Assembly: GCA_007713455.1 (NCBI GenBank)
Contig: VMRT01000006.1
Span: 62,001 to 126,000, forward strand
DNA: 64,000 nucleotides
Source of the DNA: Pseudomonas sp.
GTDB taxonomy: Bacteria > Pseudomonadota > Gammaproteobacteria > Pseudomonadales > Pseudomonadaceae
Direction: 5' to 3'
Shown here: positions 20,513-31,354 of the stretch, piece by piece
Numbering within the stretch: the stretch's first letter is position 1
Layout of the letters: each line of letters starts with the position of its first letter
Position numbers and translations under genes: made by a program
The notes under the pieces: generated by a model
Database searches by the model: none
The model's input: the letters and a program-made list of their open reading frames with translations, nothing else
What the model was told of the DNA's origin: nothing

Positions 20513-23013
20513 GACTTGGCCTTGCGCTTTCTGGCACCGCCACTCGAGCCGGTGGGTTTGTCACCTGACTTGGCTGCAGATTTCGGCTTGGTCGAGCCTG
20601 ATCGCGACTTGCTCCCGCCCGCCGCCTTCTCGCTCTTGCCCTTCCTGCCGCCCTTCGCCTCGGCGAGCAATGCCTTCTTCAGCTCTCGACTCTTGCGCAC
20701 ATCGGCATTGCCCGGCTCGCGTCCACGGCTCGCACCGTCACGCTGCCCCGGAGCAGACTTGGTACCACCACCGATCAGCTCGAAATCGATCTTGCGCTCA
20801 TCCAGATCGACGCGCATGACGCGCACCTCGACGCTGTCGCCGAGACGGAAACTGCGCCCACTGCGCTCACCGGACAACCGGTGGTGCAATGGATCGAAGT
20901 GGTAGTAGTCGCCCGGCATGGCAGTGACATGCACCAGCCCTTCTACGTAGATGTCGGTCAGCTCTACGAACAGGCCGAAACCAGTCACCGCAGTAATCAC
21001 ACCAGGGAAGGCCTCGCCGACACGATCCTTCATGAACTCGCACTTGAGCCAGTTAGTGACGTCGCGGGTAGCTTCGTCGGCGCGTCGCTCGGTCATCGAG
21101 CATTGCTCGCCCAGCTGCTCCAGCGCGGCTTCGTCGTACGGATAGATTCGCGCCTTGGGCATGCTGGTGGCGCCTTCGCGGCGCACATGAGGCGTGTCTC
21201 GACGGGAGCGGATGACACTGCGAATGGCGCGGTGCACTAGCAGATCGGGATAACGCCTGATTGGCGAAGTGAAGTGGGCGTAAGCCTCGTAGTTCAGGCC
21301 AAAGTGACCATTGTTCTCGGCGCTGTATACGGCCTGACTCAGGGAGCGCAGCATGACCGTCTGGATCACATGGAAATCCGGGCGCCCCTGAATCTGCTCC
21401 AGCAGCGCCTGGTAATCCTTCGGCGTCGGACCTTCCTTGCCCTTGTGCAACGAGAGACCCAGCTCACCGAGAAAGGCGCGCAGCTTTTCCTGACGCTCCA
21501 GCGGCGGCGCATCGTGGACACGATAAAGCGCTGGGATCTCATGCTTCTGCAGGAATGCCGCCGTGGCAACGTTGGCGCAGAGCATGCACTCCTCGATCAG
21601 CTTGTGCGCATCGTTGCGCTCGGTCGGCTTGATCTCGGCAATCTTGCGATCGGCACCGAAGACGATACGCGTTTCCTGAGTCTCGAAATCGATCGCGCCG
21701 CGGGTATGACGCGCCTTGAGCAGCACCTTGTAGAGCGAATAGAGCTGCTTGAGATGCGGCAACACTTCGGCGTACTCCCCGCTCAGCCGCTTGCCTTCAG
21801 CTGACTTGGGCTGCTCCAGCATCGCGCTGACCTTGTTGTAGGTCAGTCGCGCATGGGAATGAATCACCGCCTCGTAGAACTGGTAGTCGGTCATCTTTCC
21901 CGACTTGCTCAGCGTGATCTCGCAGACCATGGCCAGGCGATCGACCTGCGGATTCAGCGAACAGAGCCCGTTGGAAAGCTGCTCGGGCAGCATGGGCACC
22001 ACCCGCTCAGGGAAGTACACCGAGTTGCCGCGAACCACGGCCTCCTTGTCGAGCGCCGAGTCGACCTTGACGTAGTGAGACACGTCGGCAATGGCGACAT
22101 ACAGGCGGAAACCTCCTGTCAGGAGCTTCCAGCCGCCAGGCTTCTCGCAATAGACCGCATCGTCGAAGTCGCGCGCATCTTCACCATCGATGGTCACGAA
22201 CGGTAGATGGCGCAGATCGACGCGCTTGTGCTTGTCCTTTTCCTCGACCTCGGGCTTCAGCCGGGACGCTTCCTTCAGCACCGCTTCCGGCCAGACATGC
22301 GGGATATCGAAGCTGCGTAGCGCCACGTCGATTTCCATGCCCGGCGCCATGTAGTTGCCGATCACCTCGACGATGTCGCCCTGCGGCTGGAAGCGCTGGG
22401 TCGGCCAGTGAGTGATCTTGACCTCGACAAACTGCCCCGGCTTGGCGTCGAGCGCGCGGCCCGGCGTCACCAGCACTTCCTGCTGGATTTTCGGGTTGTC
22501 AGGAATGACAAAACCGACGTCGCTCTCAATGTGGTAGCGACCAACGATGCTTTCGTGGGCCCGACTGATCACTTCAACGATCGCGCCCTCACGACGCCCA
22601 CGCCGATCAAGCCCCGCAACGCGCGCCAGACAGCGGTCGCCGTCGAACACCAGGCGCATCTGCGCGGGACTGAGAAACAGGTCATCGCTGCCGTCATCCG
22701 GAATGAGAAAACCGAAGCCGTCACGGTGCCCACTGACGCGACCACAGACCAGGTCCAGCTTGTCCACCGGGGCATAGGTGCCGCGCCGGGTGTAGATTAG
22801 CTGACCATCACGCTCCATCGCTCGCAGTCGGCGACGCAGCGCTTCGATATCTTCTTCGGACACCAGTCCGAACTCTTCAACCAGCTCTTCGCGGGCCGCC
22901 GGGGAGCCGCGCTCACCGAGATGCTGGAGAATCAGCTCGCGACTGGGAATGGGGTTGTCGTACTTTTCCGCTTCACGAGCGGCCTCGGGATCGAGGGATT
23001 GCCAATCGGCCAT
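20509..23013 (-). CDS. rnr: Ribonuclease R
   Basis: Processive 3'-5' exoribonuclease able to degrade structured RNA; 834 residues. N-terminal winged-helix and cold-shock domains are followed by the RNB catalytic domain with the acidic motif DGEDARDFDD, an S1 domain near 640-725 and a Lys/Ser/Gly-rich basic tail of about 100 residues typical of RNase R rather than RNase II. Start ATG 23013. First gene of the rnr-rlmB pair; the divergent tRNA genes begin 205 bp away. Confidence 0.96.
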   Translation of the reverse strand: MADWQSLDPEAAREAEKYDNPIPSRELILQHLGERGSPAAREELVEEFGLVSEEDIEALRRRLRAMERDGQLIYTRRGTYAPVDKLDLVCGRVSGHRDGFGFLIPDDGSDDLFLSPAQMRLVFDGDRCLARVAGLDRRGRREGAIVEVISRAHESIVGRYHIESDVGFVIPDNPKIQQEVLVTPGRALDAKPGQFVEVKITHWPTQRFQPQGDIVEVIGNYMAPGMEIDVALRSFDIPHVWPEAVLKEASRLKPEVEEKDKHKRVDLRHLPFVTIDGEDARDFDDAVYCEKPGGWKLLTGGFRLYVAIADVSHYVKVDSALDKEAVVRGNSVYFPERVVPMLPEQLSNGLCSLNPQVDRLAMVCEITLSKSGKMTDYQFYEAVIHSHARLTYNKVSAMLEQPKSAEGKRLSGEYAEVLPHLKQLYSLYKVLLKARHTRGAIDFETQETRIVFGADRKIAEIKPTERNDAHKLIEECMLCANVATAAFLQKHEIPALYRVHDAPPLERQEKLRAFLGELGLSLHKGKEGPTPKDYQALLEQIQGRPDFHVIQTVMLRSLSQAVYSAENNGHFGLNYEAYAHFTSPIRRYPDLLVHRAIRSVIRSRRDTPHVRREGATSMPKARIYPYDEAALEQLGEQCSMTERRADEATRDVTNWLKCEFMKDRVGEAFPGVITAVTGFGLFVELTDIYVEGLVHVTAMPGDYYHFDPLHHRLSGERSGRSFRLGDSVEVRVMRVDLDERKIDFELIGGGTKSAPGQRDGASRGREPGNADVRKSRELKKALLAEAKGGRKGKSEKAAGGSKSRSGSTKPKSAAKSGDKPTGSSGGARKRKAKS

Positions 23014-23179
23014 TAAGAGATGTCACCTTTCATTCATTTATAGGGCCAGAACGCCCTTCTTCTATTGAAGCGCGAATCGCTCCCGGACGGCAGCTTTCAC
23101 GCGAATTATTTTTCGCCATCAGGGGTTTACAAGGCCAAACCTCAGCCGTATAGTTCGCGCCCACAATGTCTGGCAGACG

Positions 23180-23207
23180 TTGTAACACGGAAACGGCTTA
23201 GTATCAT
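23180..23207 (+). promoter_or_regulatory. Promoter of the tandem tRNA-Leu genes
   Basis: TTGTAA (23180-23185) and TATCAT (23202-23207) are separated by 16 bp, matching consensus at four and five of six positions. The -10 ends 10 nt before the first mature tRNA base. Confidence 0.6.
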
Positions 23208-23217
23208 CGTTTCTAGT

Positions 23218-23304
23218 GCCCAGGTGGCGGAATTGGTAGACGCACTAGGTTCAGGTCCTAGCGGTGGCAACACCGTGGAAGTTCGAGTCTTCTCCTGGGC
23301 ACCA
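23218..23304 (+). tRNA. tRNA-Leu (anticodon CAG), copy 1
   Basis: An 87-nt sequence folds as a class II tRNA with acceptor stem GCCCAGG/CCTGGGC, D-loop GGCGGAATTGGTAGACGC, anticodon stem CTAGG/CCTAG around loop TTCAGGT (anticodon CAG, reading CUG leucine codons), a long variable arm, T-loop GTTCGAGTC and encoded CCA. CUG is the dominant leucine codon in this GC-rich genome. Confidence 0.97.
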
Positions 23305-23419
23305 CTTATTCAAATGAAACCCGCTGCGACATGGCGAGTCTCATGCAAGACGAAGAAGCCGACTTCGACCGATCTGATCGGTGAAATGGCAAAAAGTCGG
23401 TGAGCGATCATCGCAATGT

Positions 23420-23506
23420 GCCCAGGTGGCGGAATTGGTAGACGCACTAGGTTCAGGTCCTAGCGGTGGCAACACCGTGGAAGTTCGAGTCTTCTCCTGG
23501 GCACCA
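23420..23506 (+). tRNA. tRNA-Leu (anticodon CAG), copy 2
   Basis: Base-for-base identical to the copy beginning at 23218, separated from it by 115 bp of unrelated sequence. No separate promoter is evident and a terminator follows directly, so both are probably processed from one transcript. Confidence 0.97.
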
Positions 23507-23520
23507 CTCTTCAAGAAAAA

Positions 23521-23546
23521 ACCGAGCCCCTGGCTCGGTTTTTTCG
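23521..23546 (+). terminator. Terminator after the tRNA-Leu pair
   Basis: Hairpin ACCGAGCC/GGCTCGGT with a 3-nt loop followed by a run of T on the plus strand, beginning 15 nt after the second tRNA. Confidence 0.85.
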
Positions 23547-23599
23547 TTTCGGCGAGCAACTGATAGAACCGCCCCTTCCGATAGCCGGCCACGCCAGAC

Positions 23600-23630
23600 A
23601 AAAGAAGACCGCCCGAAGGCGGTCTTTTTG
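23600..23630. terminator. Bidirectional hairpin terminator downstream of purA
   Basis: GACCGCC/GGCGGTC with loop CGAA (23608-23625), flanked by A-rich sequence on the left and T-rich on the right, so it can terminate in both directions. It lies 15 bp beyond the purA stop and serves mainly purA on the minus strand. Confidence 0.75.
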
Positions 23631-23645
23631 TACCTGCAGCCTTGA

Positions 23646-25028
<1,383 letters not shown>

Positions 25029-26216
25029 TCAGGACGCCAGCGAAGCCACCGTCCAGACACCATCCTTCAATTGCAATTGCCGGTCGCAGCCGAGCTGCGC
25101 AGCATCGACTCGCGACTGCCCATCAAGGGCTTGCACCACGCGCTCACCCTGACGCCGCAGCTGACGGACCGCATCCCACAGACCCGGTTCGCCGTCTTGC
25201 GGCGCCCAAACGCCCGACACAGGCGCGGAAAGATCAGCACTGCCCAGACTGACCAGCGTCTTCAGGTCGGTGGAGAAACCCGTCGCCGGGCGTGCGCGAC
25301 CGAAGTCGGCACCAATGTCGTCATAACGACCACCCTGCGCGATCGACTGACCGACGCCGGGTACGAACACCGCGAACACCACTCCAGTATGGTAGTGATA
25401 GCCACGCAACTCGCCCAAATCGAAATACAGCGGCACATCCGGATAACGCGCCGCCAGCTGATCGGCAATGGCCGTCAGCGTTTCCAGCGCGGCCCGCACC
25501 TCGGCGGGCGCAGCCGCCAGCGCCATACGCGCCTGATCGAGCACTTCCCGCCCACCGCACAACCGCGCCAGCGCGCGCAGCATGCCGGCCAATGCAGGAT
25601 CGAGCGCAGCAGTCTGCTCGGCAATCTCGTCCATCGCCTTGCGCTGCAGCGCATCGAACAACCGCTGCTCGGCTTCGCCACTCAGCCCGCCAGCCTTGGC
25701 CAGACCGCGATAGATGCCCACATGCCCGAGATCCATATGCACATCCGGCACCTCGGCAAGCTCGAGCATTTCCAGCATCAGACTGATGACCTCGATATCA
25801 CTGGCAGCAGACGCATCGCCATACAGCTCAGCCCCCAACTGGATAGGGCTGCGCGAGGTGGAAAGCGCCTGCGGCTTGGCATGCAACACACTACCGGCAT
25901 AGCACAGGCGACTGGGACCTTCGCGACGCAGGGTATGCGCGTCGACCCGGGCCACCTGTGGCGTGATATCAGCCCGCAGCCCCATCTGGCGACCGGAAAG
26001 CGGGTCGATGACCTTGAACGTACGCAGATCCAGATCCTGCCCGGAACCGGTGAGCAACGACTCGAGAAACTCCACGTGCGGGGTGATGACCAGCTCGTAG
26101 CCCCAGCACTGGAACAGGTCCAACACGCGCCGACGCGCCGTTTCGATACGCGCCGCCTCCGGCGGCAGCACCTCTTCGATGCCATCTGGCAAAAGCCAGC
26201 GGTCTACCGTTGCCAT
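25029..26216 (-). CDS. hisZ: ATP phosphoribosyltransferase regulatory subunit HisZ
   Basis: Class II aminoacyl-tRNA-synthetase-like paralogue of HisRS that activates short-form HisG in histidine biosynthesis. It has 395 residues from ATG 26216 ([21 protein letters not shown]). Motif-1-like sequence, [19 protein letters not shown] and [18 protein letters not shown] motif regions are seen, but the anticodon-binding domain of true HisRS is absent. Adjacent to purA rather than to other his genes, as in P. aeruginosa PA4939. Confidence 0.92.
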   Translation of the reverse strand: MATVDRWLLPDGIEEVLPPEAARIETARRRVLDLFQCWGYELVITPHVEFLESLLTGSGQDLDLRTFKVIDPLSGRQMGLRADITPQVARVDAHTLRREGPSRLCYAGSVLHAKPQALSTSRSPIQLGAELYGDASAASDIEVISLMLEMLELAEVPDVHMDLGHVGIYRGLAKAGGLSGEAEQRLFDALQRKAMDEIAEQTAALDPALAGMLRALARLCGGREVLDQARMALAAAPAEVRAALETLTAIADQLAARYPDVPLYFDLGELRGYHYHTGVVFAVFVPGVGQSIAQGGRYDDIGADFGRARPATGFSTDLKTLVSLGSADLSAPVSGVWAPQDGEPGLWDAVRQLRRQGERVVQALDGQSRVDAAQLGCDRQLQLKDGVWTVASLAS

Positions 26217-26390
26217 TCGCGAAATCACCTCTCGTTCCGGTAAGCCCAGACGAAAACCGCGGCAGCAGCCTTAGCCGGCCTTCGGTCGCGTGCAGTTGTA
26301 TTCGAACCATGGCATCCGAGCCATGCCCTGTGAAGGGATCGGCATGACCGCTGCATGCCTGGGATAGCCTGCGACCTCAAGGGCACAGAC

Positions 26391-26416
26391 GCAAAAAAGC
26401 CGGGATTTTCCCGGCT
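26391..26416 (-). terminator. Intrinsic terminator downstream of hflC
   Basis: Stem AGCCGGGA/TCCCGGCT (26398-26416) with a 3-nt loop and a T6 tail on the minus strand. It lies in the 280-bp gap between hflC and hisZ and should separate the hfl operon from hisZ-purA. Confidence 0.85.
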
Positions 26417-26496
26417 GGCGGATCATAGCAATCTTTTCTCTAACGGTCACCCGACGGCACGGCCGTGCCGCCGGGGAACCTTCATCTCGCCATCAA

Positions 26497-27363
26497 CTAG
26501 TTGCTCTTTTCCAGATAACGGAAGAAATCGCTCTTCGGATCGAGCACCAAGACGTCTTCCTTGCTGGAGAAGCTCTCGCGATAAGCCTGCAGACTGCGAT
26601 GGAAGGCATAGAACTCCTGATCCTGACCATACGCCGCGGCATAGATGGCAGCAGCCTGGGCATCGCCATCACCGCGCAGCTCCTCAGCCTCGCGGAACGC
26701 CTCGGCCAGCAGGACACGGCGCTGACGATCGGCGTCGGCACGGATACCTTCGGCTAGCTCTTTACCTTTGGCGCGATGCTCACGAGCCTCACGCTCACGC
26801 TCAGAGCTCATCCGCTCGAACACGCTGCGATTGACTTCCCGCGGCAGATCAATGCCCTTGACGCGCACATCGACCACTTCGATGCCCAGCTCCTGTTGAG
26901 CGGCGCGGTTCAGGCTGGTTGTGACCTGAGCCATCAGCTCGTCACGCTGACCGGAAACGGACTCGTGCAACGTGCGCTTACCGAACTGGTCACGCAACGC
27001 CGCCTCCAGACGGCGAGCCAGGCGCTCATCGGCAATCTGCTTCATCCCCGAGGTCGCGGTGTAGAAGCGCTCGGCATCATCCACACGCCACTTGGCGTAG
27101 GAGTCGACCATCAGCGCTTTCTTTTCCAGGGTCAGGAAACGGGAAGTCGTGGTATCCAGTGTCAGCAGTCGCGCATCGAATTTGCGCACTGAGTTCACGT
27201 ACGGAATCTTCATGTGCAGGCCAGGCTTCACATCAGGCTCGACGATGCGGCCGAAGCGCAGCAGGACTGCACGCTCGGTCTGCGAGACGATGTAGAAGCT
27301 GTTCCACAGAACGATTGCCGCCACAACGCCCACGATCAGAGCGGTAAGGGATTTATTGCTCAT
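26497..27363 (-). CDS. hflC: HflC, SPFH-domain regulator of FtsH
   Basis: Inner-membrane stomatin/prohibitin-like protein that with HflK forms the cage around FtsH; 288 residues. An N-terminal membrane segment (LTALIVGVVAAIVLWNSFYIV) precedes an SPFH domain with QTERAVLLRFGRI, then a long helical region (AEREREAREHRAKGKELAEG-like). Its ATG overlaps the last base of the hflK TGA at 27363. It ends the hfq-hflX-hflK-hflC series. Confidence 0.95.
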   Translation of the reverse strand: MSNKSLTALIVGVVAAIVLWNSFYIVSQTERAVLLRFGRIVEPDVKPGLHMKIPYVNSVRKFDARLLTLDTTTSRFLTLEKKALMVDSYAKWRVDDAERFYTATSGMKQIADERLARRLEAALRDQFGKRTLHESVSGQRDELMAQVTTSLNRAAQQELGIEVVDVRVKGIDLPREVNRSVFERMSSEREREAREHRAKGKELAEGIRADADRQRRVLLAEAFREAEELRGDGDAQAAAIYAAAYGQDQEFYAFHRSLQAYRESFSSKEDVLVLDPKSDFFRYLEKSN

Positions 27364-28544
27364 CAGCGGCTCTCCCTCGTACGAACTTCACGCGGATCCA
27401 GCTCCGGCGGCAGACGGGTGCCCTGGGTAGCCGCGCCCGACGCAACTCCGGCTGGAGCCGGCGTGCTTGCGCCACGGCTGTTGATCATCTTATCCAGTGG
27501 CAGGTAGAGCAGATTCTGCCCTCCATCACCGCTAACCATGACCTTGCTGGTGTTACTCATGACTTCCTGCATAGTTTCCAGATACAGACGCTCACGAGTG
27601 ACCTCCGGCGCCTTGCGGTACTCGGCGACCAGCTTGCTGAAGCGGTCCGCCTCACCTGTGGCACGCGAAATCACCGCATCGCGATAACCGCTGGCCTCCT
27701 CCAGCATACGCTGGGCCTGACCACGGGCTTCGGGGATCACGCCATTAGCGTAGGATTCGGCCTGATTCTTCTCACGCTGCTCGTCTTCACGTGCACGGAT
27801 CACATCATCGAACGCTTCCTGCACTTCACGCGGCGCTGCCGCACTCTGCAAGTTGACCTGAGTGACGACGATGCCAGTGCCATAGTTGTCGAGAAACCGT
27901 TGCAGACGCTCCTTGACCTCACCAGCCATGACCTCACGGCCTTCGGTGAGCACCTGATCCATGGCAGTCGAACCCACCACGTGGCGAACGGCACTGTCGG
28001 TAGCATGCTGCAAGCTCACCTCAGGCTGATCGACGTTGAGCACGAAAGACTGCAGATTGCTGATCTTGTACTGAACGGTGAGCGGCACCTCGATGATGTT
28101 CTCATCCTCGGTGAGCATCTGCCCCTGCTTGCTGTAAGAACGCTCGCGGGTGACGTTTTCCTGGAACTTGCGATCGATCGGCGGGAAGTAAATGTTCAGG
28201 CCCGGCCCGACCGTCTCGTGATACTTGCCGAAGCGCAGCACGACGGCCTGCTCCTGCTCGTCGACGATATAGATCGCATTGAACAGCCAGACGGCCAGCA
28301 GCACGACCAGGGCAATCCAAACCAGACCGAAGCCGCCGCGCTTGCCGCTGCCACCGAAATTGCTGCCGCCGCCACGCTTCTTGCCACCGAACATGCCGTT
28401 CAGGCTGTCCTGCAGCTTGCGGAAAGCCTCATCGAGATCCGGCGGGCCTTTCTGGTCGCCACCGCCACCACCGCGACGGCCACCGCCACCACTGCCCCAG
28501 GGATCCTGGTTGTTCGAGTTGCCACCCGGCTCATTCCAAGCCAT
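27363..28544 (-). CDS. hflK: HflK, SPFH-domain regulator of FtsH
   Basis: Partner of HflC. The 393-residue product from ATG 28544 (MAWNEPGGNSNNQDPWG) has the long Gly-rich cytoplasmic N-terminus typical of HflK, a membrane helix near residue 85-105 (LVWIALVVLLAVWLFNAIYIV), the SPFH domain and a coiled-coil helix. An in-frame ATG four codons upstream lacks the better-placed GGAGAG site, so 28544 is preferred. It is separated from hflX by 98 bp. Confidence 0.95.
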   Translation of the reverse strand: MAWNEPGGNSNNQDPWGSGGGGRRGGGGGDQKGPPDLDEAFRKLQDSLNGMFGGKKRGGGSNFGGSGKRGGFGLVWIALVVLLAVWLFNAIYIVDEQEQAVVLRFGKYHETVGPGLNIYFPPIDRKFQENVTRERSYSKQGQMLTEDENIIEVPLTVQYKISNLQSFVLNVDQPEVSLQHATDSAVRHVVGSTAMDQVLTEGREVMAGEVKERLQRFLDNYGTGIVVTQVNLQSAAAPREVQEAFDDVIRAREDEQREKNQAESYANGVIPEARGQAQRMLEEASGYRDAVISRATGEADRFSKLVAEYRKAPEVTRERLYLETMQEVMSNTSKVMVSGDGGQNLLYLPLDKMINSRGASTPAPAGVASGAATQGTRLPPELDPREVRTRESR

Positions 28545-28642
28545 AGCGCTCTCCATTCAAATAAAGCTAAAGGCGCGCCCACGGCGCGCCCACCAATGCT
28601 ACAGAAAGCCCCGAACTACCGGCAAAATTGCCACTAGAGGCT

Positions 28643-29944
28643 TTATTGCAAAGTGTGTTGCTCGATGAACTCATCCACCCGCAACCCTTCGCGACTGATC
28701 AAGCGATTCAATTCGATTCTTGGCAAGCGAACTTCCAGCAGGCTGCCACCCTCGTCATCATGCGTTTCCCGCTGCACCGCGCTGAGCTCGAAGAACTGCG
28801 CCCGCAGCCGCCCGAGCCGCTGCGGCAGGCGCAGCGTCCCGACAAACAGATCGTTGCCCAACAGCTCGGCAATGGCCTGGCGCACCAGATCCAGCCCCAA
28901 TCCATCACGGGCGGACACCCAGACACGCTGCGGCTTGCCATCGGCGTCGCGCTGAATCTGCGGCTCGATGCCCTCCATCAGGTCAACCTTGTTGTAGACC
29001 TCGAGCATCGGCAACTCGTTGGCGCCGATCTCACCGAGCACCGCCAGCACCTGCTCGATCTGCTGATCGCGCTCTGGCTCGTGCGCATCGATGACATGCA
29101 AGAGAAGATCGGCGTTGCTGGACTCTTCCAGCGTAGCCCTGAAGGACTCCACCAACTTGTGTGGCAGATGACGGATAAAACCCACGGTGTCGGCCAGCAC
29201 CACCGGCCCGACATCATCCAGCTCAAGCCGCCGCAACGTCGGATCGAGCGTGGCGAACAGCTGATTGGCCGCGTATACATCCGACTCGGTCAGCGCATTG
29301 AACAAGGTGGACTTGCCGGCGTTGGTGTAACCGACCAGCGACACGGAGGGTATATCGGCACGACGACGCCCACGACGGGCCTGCTCGCGCTGACCGCGGA
29401 CCTTCTCCAGACGCTGCTTGATTTGCCGGATGCGCACACGCAGCAAGCGGCGGTCGGTTTCCAGCTGAGTTTCACCCGGGCCACGCAGACCGATACCGCC
29501 CTTCTGTCGCTCAAGGTGAGTCCAGCCGCGAACCAGGCGCGTACTCATGTGCTCAAGCTGGGCCAATTCAACCTGTAGCTTGCCTTCATGGGTGCGTGCG
29601 CGCTGGGCGAAGATATCCAGAATCAGACCGGTACGATCCAGCACGCGACATTCGAGCGCTCGCTCAAGGTTGCGCTCCTGGCTAGGCGTCAGGGTGTGAT
29701 TGAAGATCACCAACTCGGCCTCGCCATCCTTGACGAGGTCATGCAGCTCCTCGACCTTGCCACTGCCGATCAGGAACTTGGCGGACGGCTGATGCCGGGC
29801 GACATTGACGAAGCCAACCGCCTCGGCGCCTGCCGAGCGCGCCAGCTCCTGGAATTCCTGAGGGTCCTCGCGCGCCGCGGGGTCCTGGCCGTCCAGGTGC
29901 ACCAGGATAGCCCGCTCACCACCACCGGGACGTTCGAAGAACAA
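28643..29944 (-). CDS. hflX: GTPase HflX, ribosome-associated
   Basis: Obg-related GTPase that splits or rescues ribosomes under stress; 433 residues. The N-terminal HflX domain and coiled coil (LERQKGGIGLRGPGETQLE) precede a G domain with P-loop GYTNAGKSTLF, DTVGFIRHLPHKL (G3) and NKVD (G4). It starts only 11 bp after hfq, and order hfq-hflX-hflK-hflC is the standard proteobacterial one. Confidence 0.97.
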   Translation of the reverse strand: MFFERPGGGERAILVHLDGQDPAAREDPQEFQELARSAGAEAVGFVNVARHQPSAKFLIGSGKVEELHDLVKDGEAELVIFNHTLTPSQERNLERALECRVLDRTGLILDIFAQRARTHEGKLQVELAQLEHMSTRLVRGWTHLERQKGGIGLRGPGETQLETDRRLLRVRIRQIKQRLEKVRGQREQARRGRRRADIPSVSLVGYTNAGKSTLFNALTESDVYAANQLFATLDPTLRRLELDDVGPVVLADTVGFIRHLPHKLVESFRATLEESSNADLLLHVIDAHEPERDQQIEQVLAVLGEIGANELPMLEVYNKVDLMEGIEPQIQRDADGKPQRVWVSARDGLGLDLVRQAIAELLGNDLFVGTLRLPQRLGRLRAQFFELSAVQRETHDDEGGSLLEVRLPRIELNRLISREGLRVDEFIEQHTLQ

Positions 29945-29955
29945 AGAAACCTACC

Positions 29956-30222
<267 letters not shown>

Positions 30223-30303
30223 TTAGAGGATCTGTTTTCATTAGTGTTCTAAAAGTACAACCGACGATCCACTTGTCTGAGAATAGACGGTCAATTCGCA
30301 GTG

Positions 30304-31275
30304 TCAGCTCAATATGGAGAGCGATTGCAGGTATTTCAATGCGCGCGGCAGATTGTCGCGGGACAAACTGTCCAGCCAGTGCATCTCCCCCCAGCTTCGC
30401 AACCAGGTGAACTGCCGTTTGGCCAGTTGCCGGGTTGCGATGATGCCGCGCTCCACCATTTCCTCTCGGGTCGATGATCCGTCCAGATATTCCCAGACCT
30501 GACGATAACCAACCGCTCGAATCGACGGCATGCCAAGGTGCAGATCACCCCGATTCCTCAGGGCTTCGACCTCTTCGACAAAGCCCTGTTCAACCATGTG
30601 CAGGAAACGTCTCTCGATGCGTTCATGCAGGATGTGGCGTTGTGCGGGGGCGATGCACAGTTGCGCGACAGTATAAGGCAAGACTCCTGAGCCTGGAGCG
30701 TCTGCGACGGCTTTTTGCGACCTTTGTCGGGCGCGGTGCTCGCTCATGGTCAAGCCGCTGACGCGATATACCTCCAGTGCGCGTACCAGCCGCTGCGGAT
30801 CGTTAGGATGAATGCGCGCTGCCGACTCCGGATCCACCTGGGCCAGCTGATCGTGCAGCACCTGCAACCCTTGCGTCGCGGCCAGCGCCTCGAGCTCGGC
30901 ACGTAGCAAAGGGTCAGCTGCCGGCATATCGGCGAGTCCTTCCTGCAACGCCTTGAAATACAACATGGTGCCGCCAACCAGCAGAGGAATTCGGCCAGCC
31001 GCGCTGATCTCGGCCATGGCCGCCAGGGCATCTGCGCTGAACTCTGCAGCCGAGTAGCTCTCGGCCGGGTCGAGGATGTCCACCAGACGATGGGGAAACT
31101 CGGCCAACACCTCAGCCGACGGCTTCGCCGTGCCGATATCCATGCCGCGATAGACCAGCGCCGAATCGACACTGATCAGCTCGCAGGGCAGCAAGCGCGC
31201 CAGTTCCAACGCAAGATCGGTCTTGCCCGACGCAGTGGGGCCCATGAGGAAGATGGCAGGAGGGAGAGCGGACAT
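30304..31275 (-). CDS. miaA: tRNA dimethylallyltransferase MiaA
   Basis: Adds an isopentenyl group to A37 of UNN-reading tRNAs. The 323-residue product from ATG 31275 ([19 protein letters not shown]) has the P-loop GPTASGKT, the [17 protein letters not shown] motif and a family-typical length. ATG 31302 nine codons upstream, preceded by GGAAA, is an alternative start. Sits between mutL and hfq as in most Gammaproteobacteria. Confidence 0.95.
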   Translation of the reverse strand: MSALPPAIFLMGPTASGKTDLALELARLLPCELISVDSALVYRGMDIGTAKPSAEVLAEFPHRLVDILDPAESYSAAEFSADALAAMAEISAAGRIPLLVGGTMLYFKALQEGLADMPAADPLLRAELEALAATQGLQVLHDQLAQVDPESAARIHPNDPQRLVRALEVYRVSGLTMSEHRARQRSQKAVADAPGSGVLPYTVAQLCIAPAQRHILHERIERRFLHMVEQGFVEEVEALRNRGDLHLGMPSIRAVGYRQVWEYLDGSSTREEMVERGIIATRQLAKRQFTWLRSWGEMHWLDSLSRDNLPRALKYLQSLSILS

Positions 31276-31354
31276 CAGGAAGCTCGACGGTCTTGGCCGC
31301 ATAGTTTCCGGCGGCAGGCGGTCGGCTGCAAGCACGGCTCGCCGCCAAGGCTGC

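Noticed and set aside
23218..23520. The tandem tRNA region as a phage or island attachment site.
   Set aside because: No integrase, direct-repeat fragment of the tRNA end or foreign composition is seen on either side.
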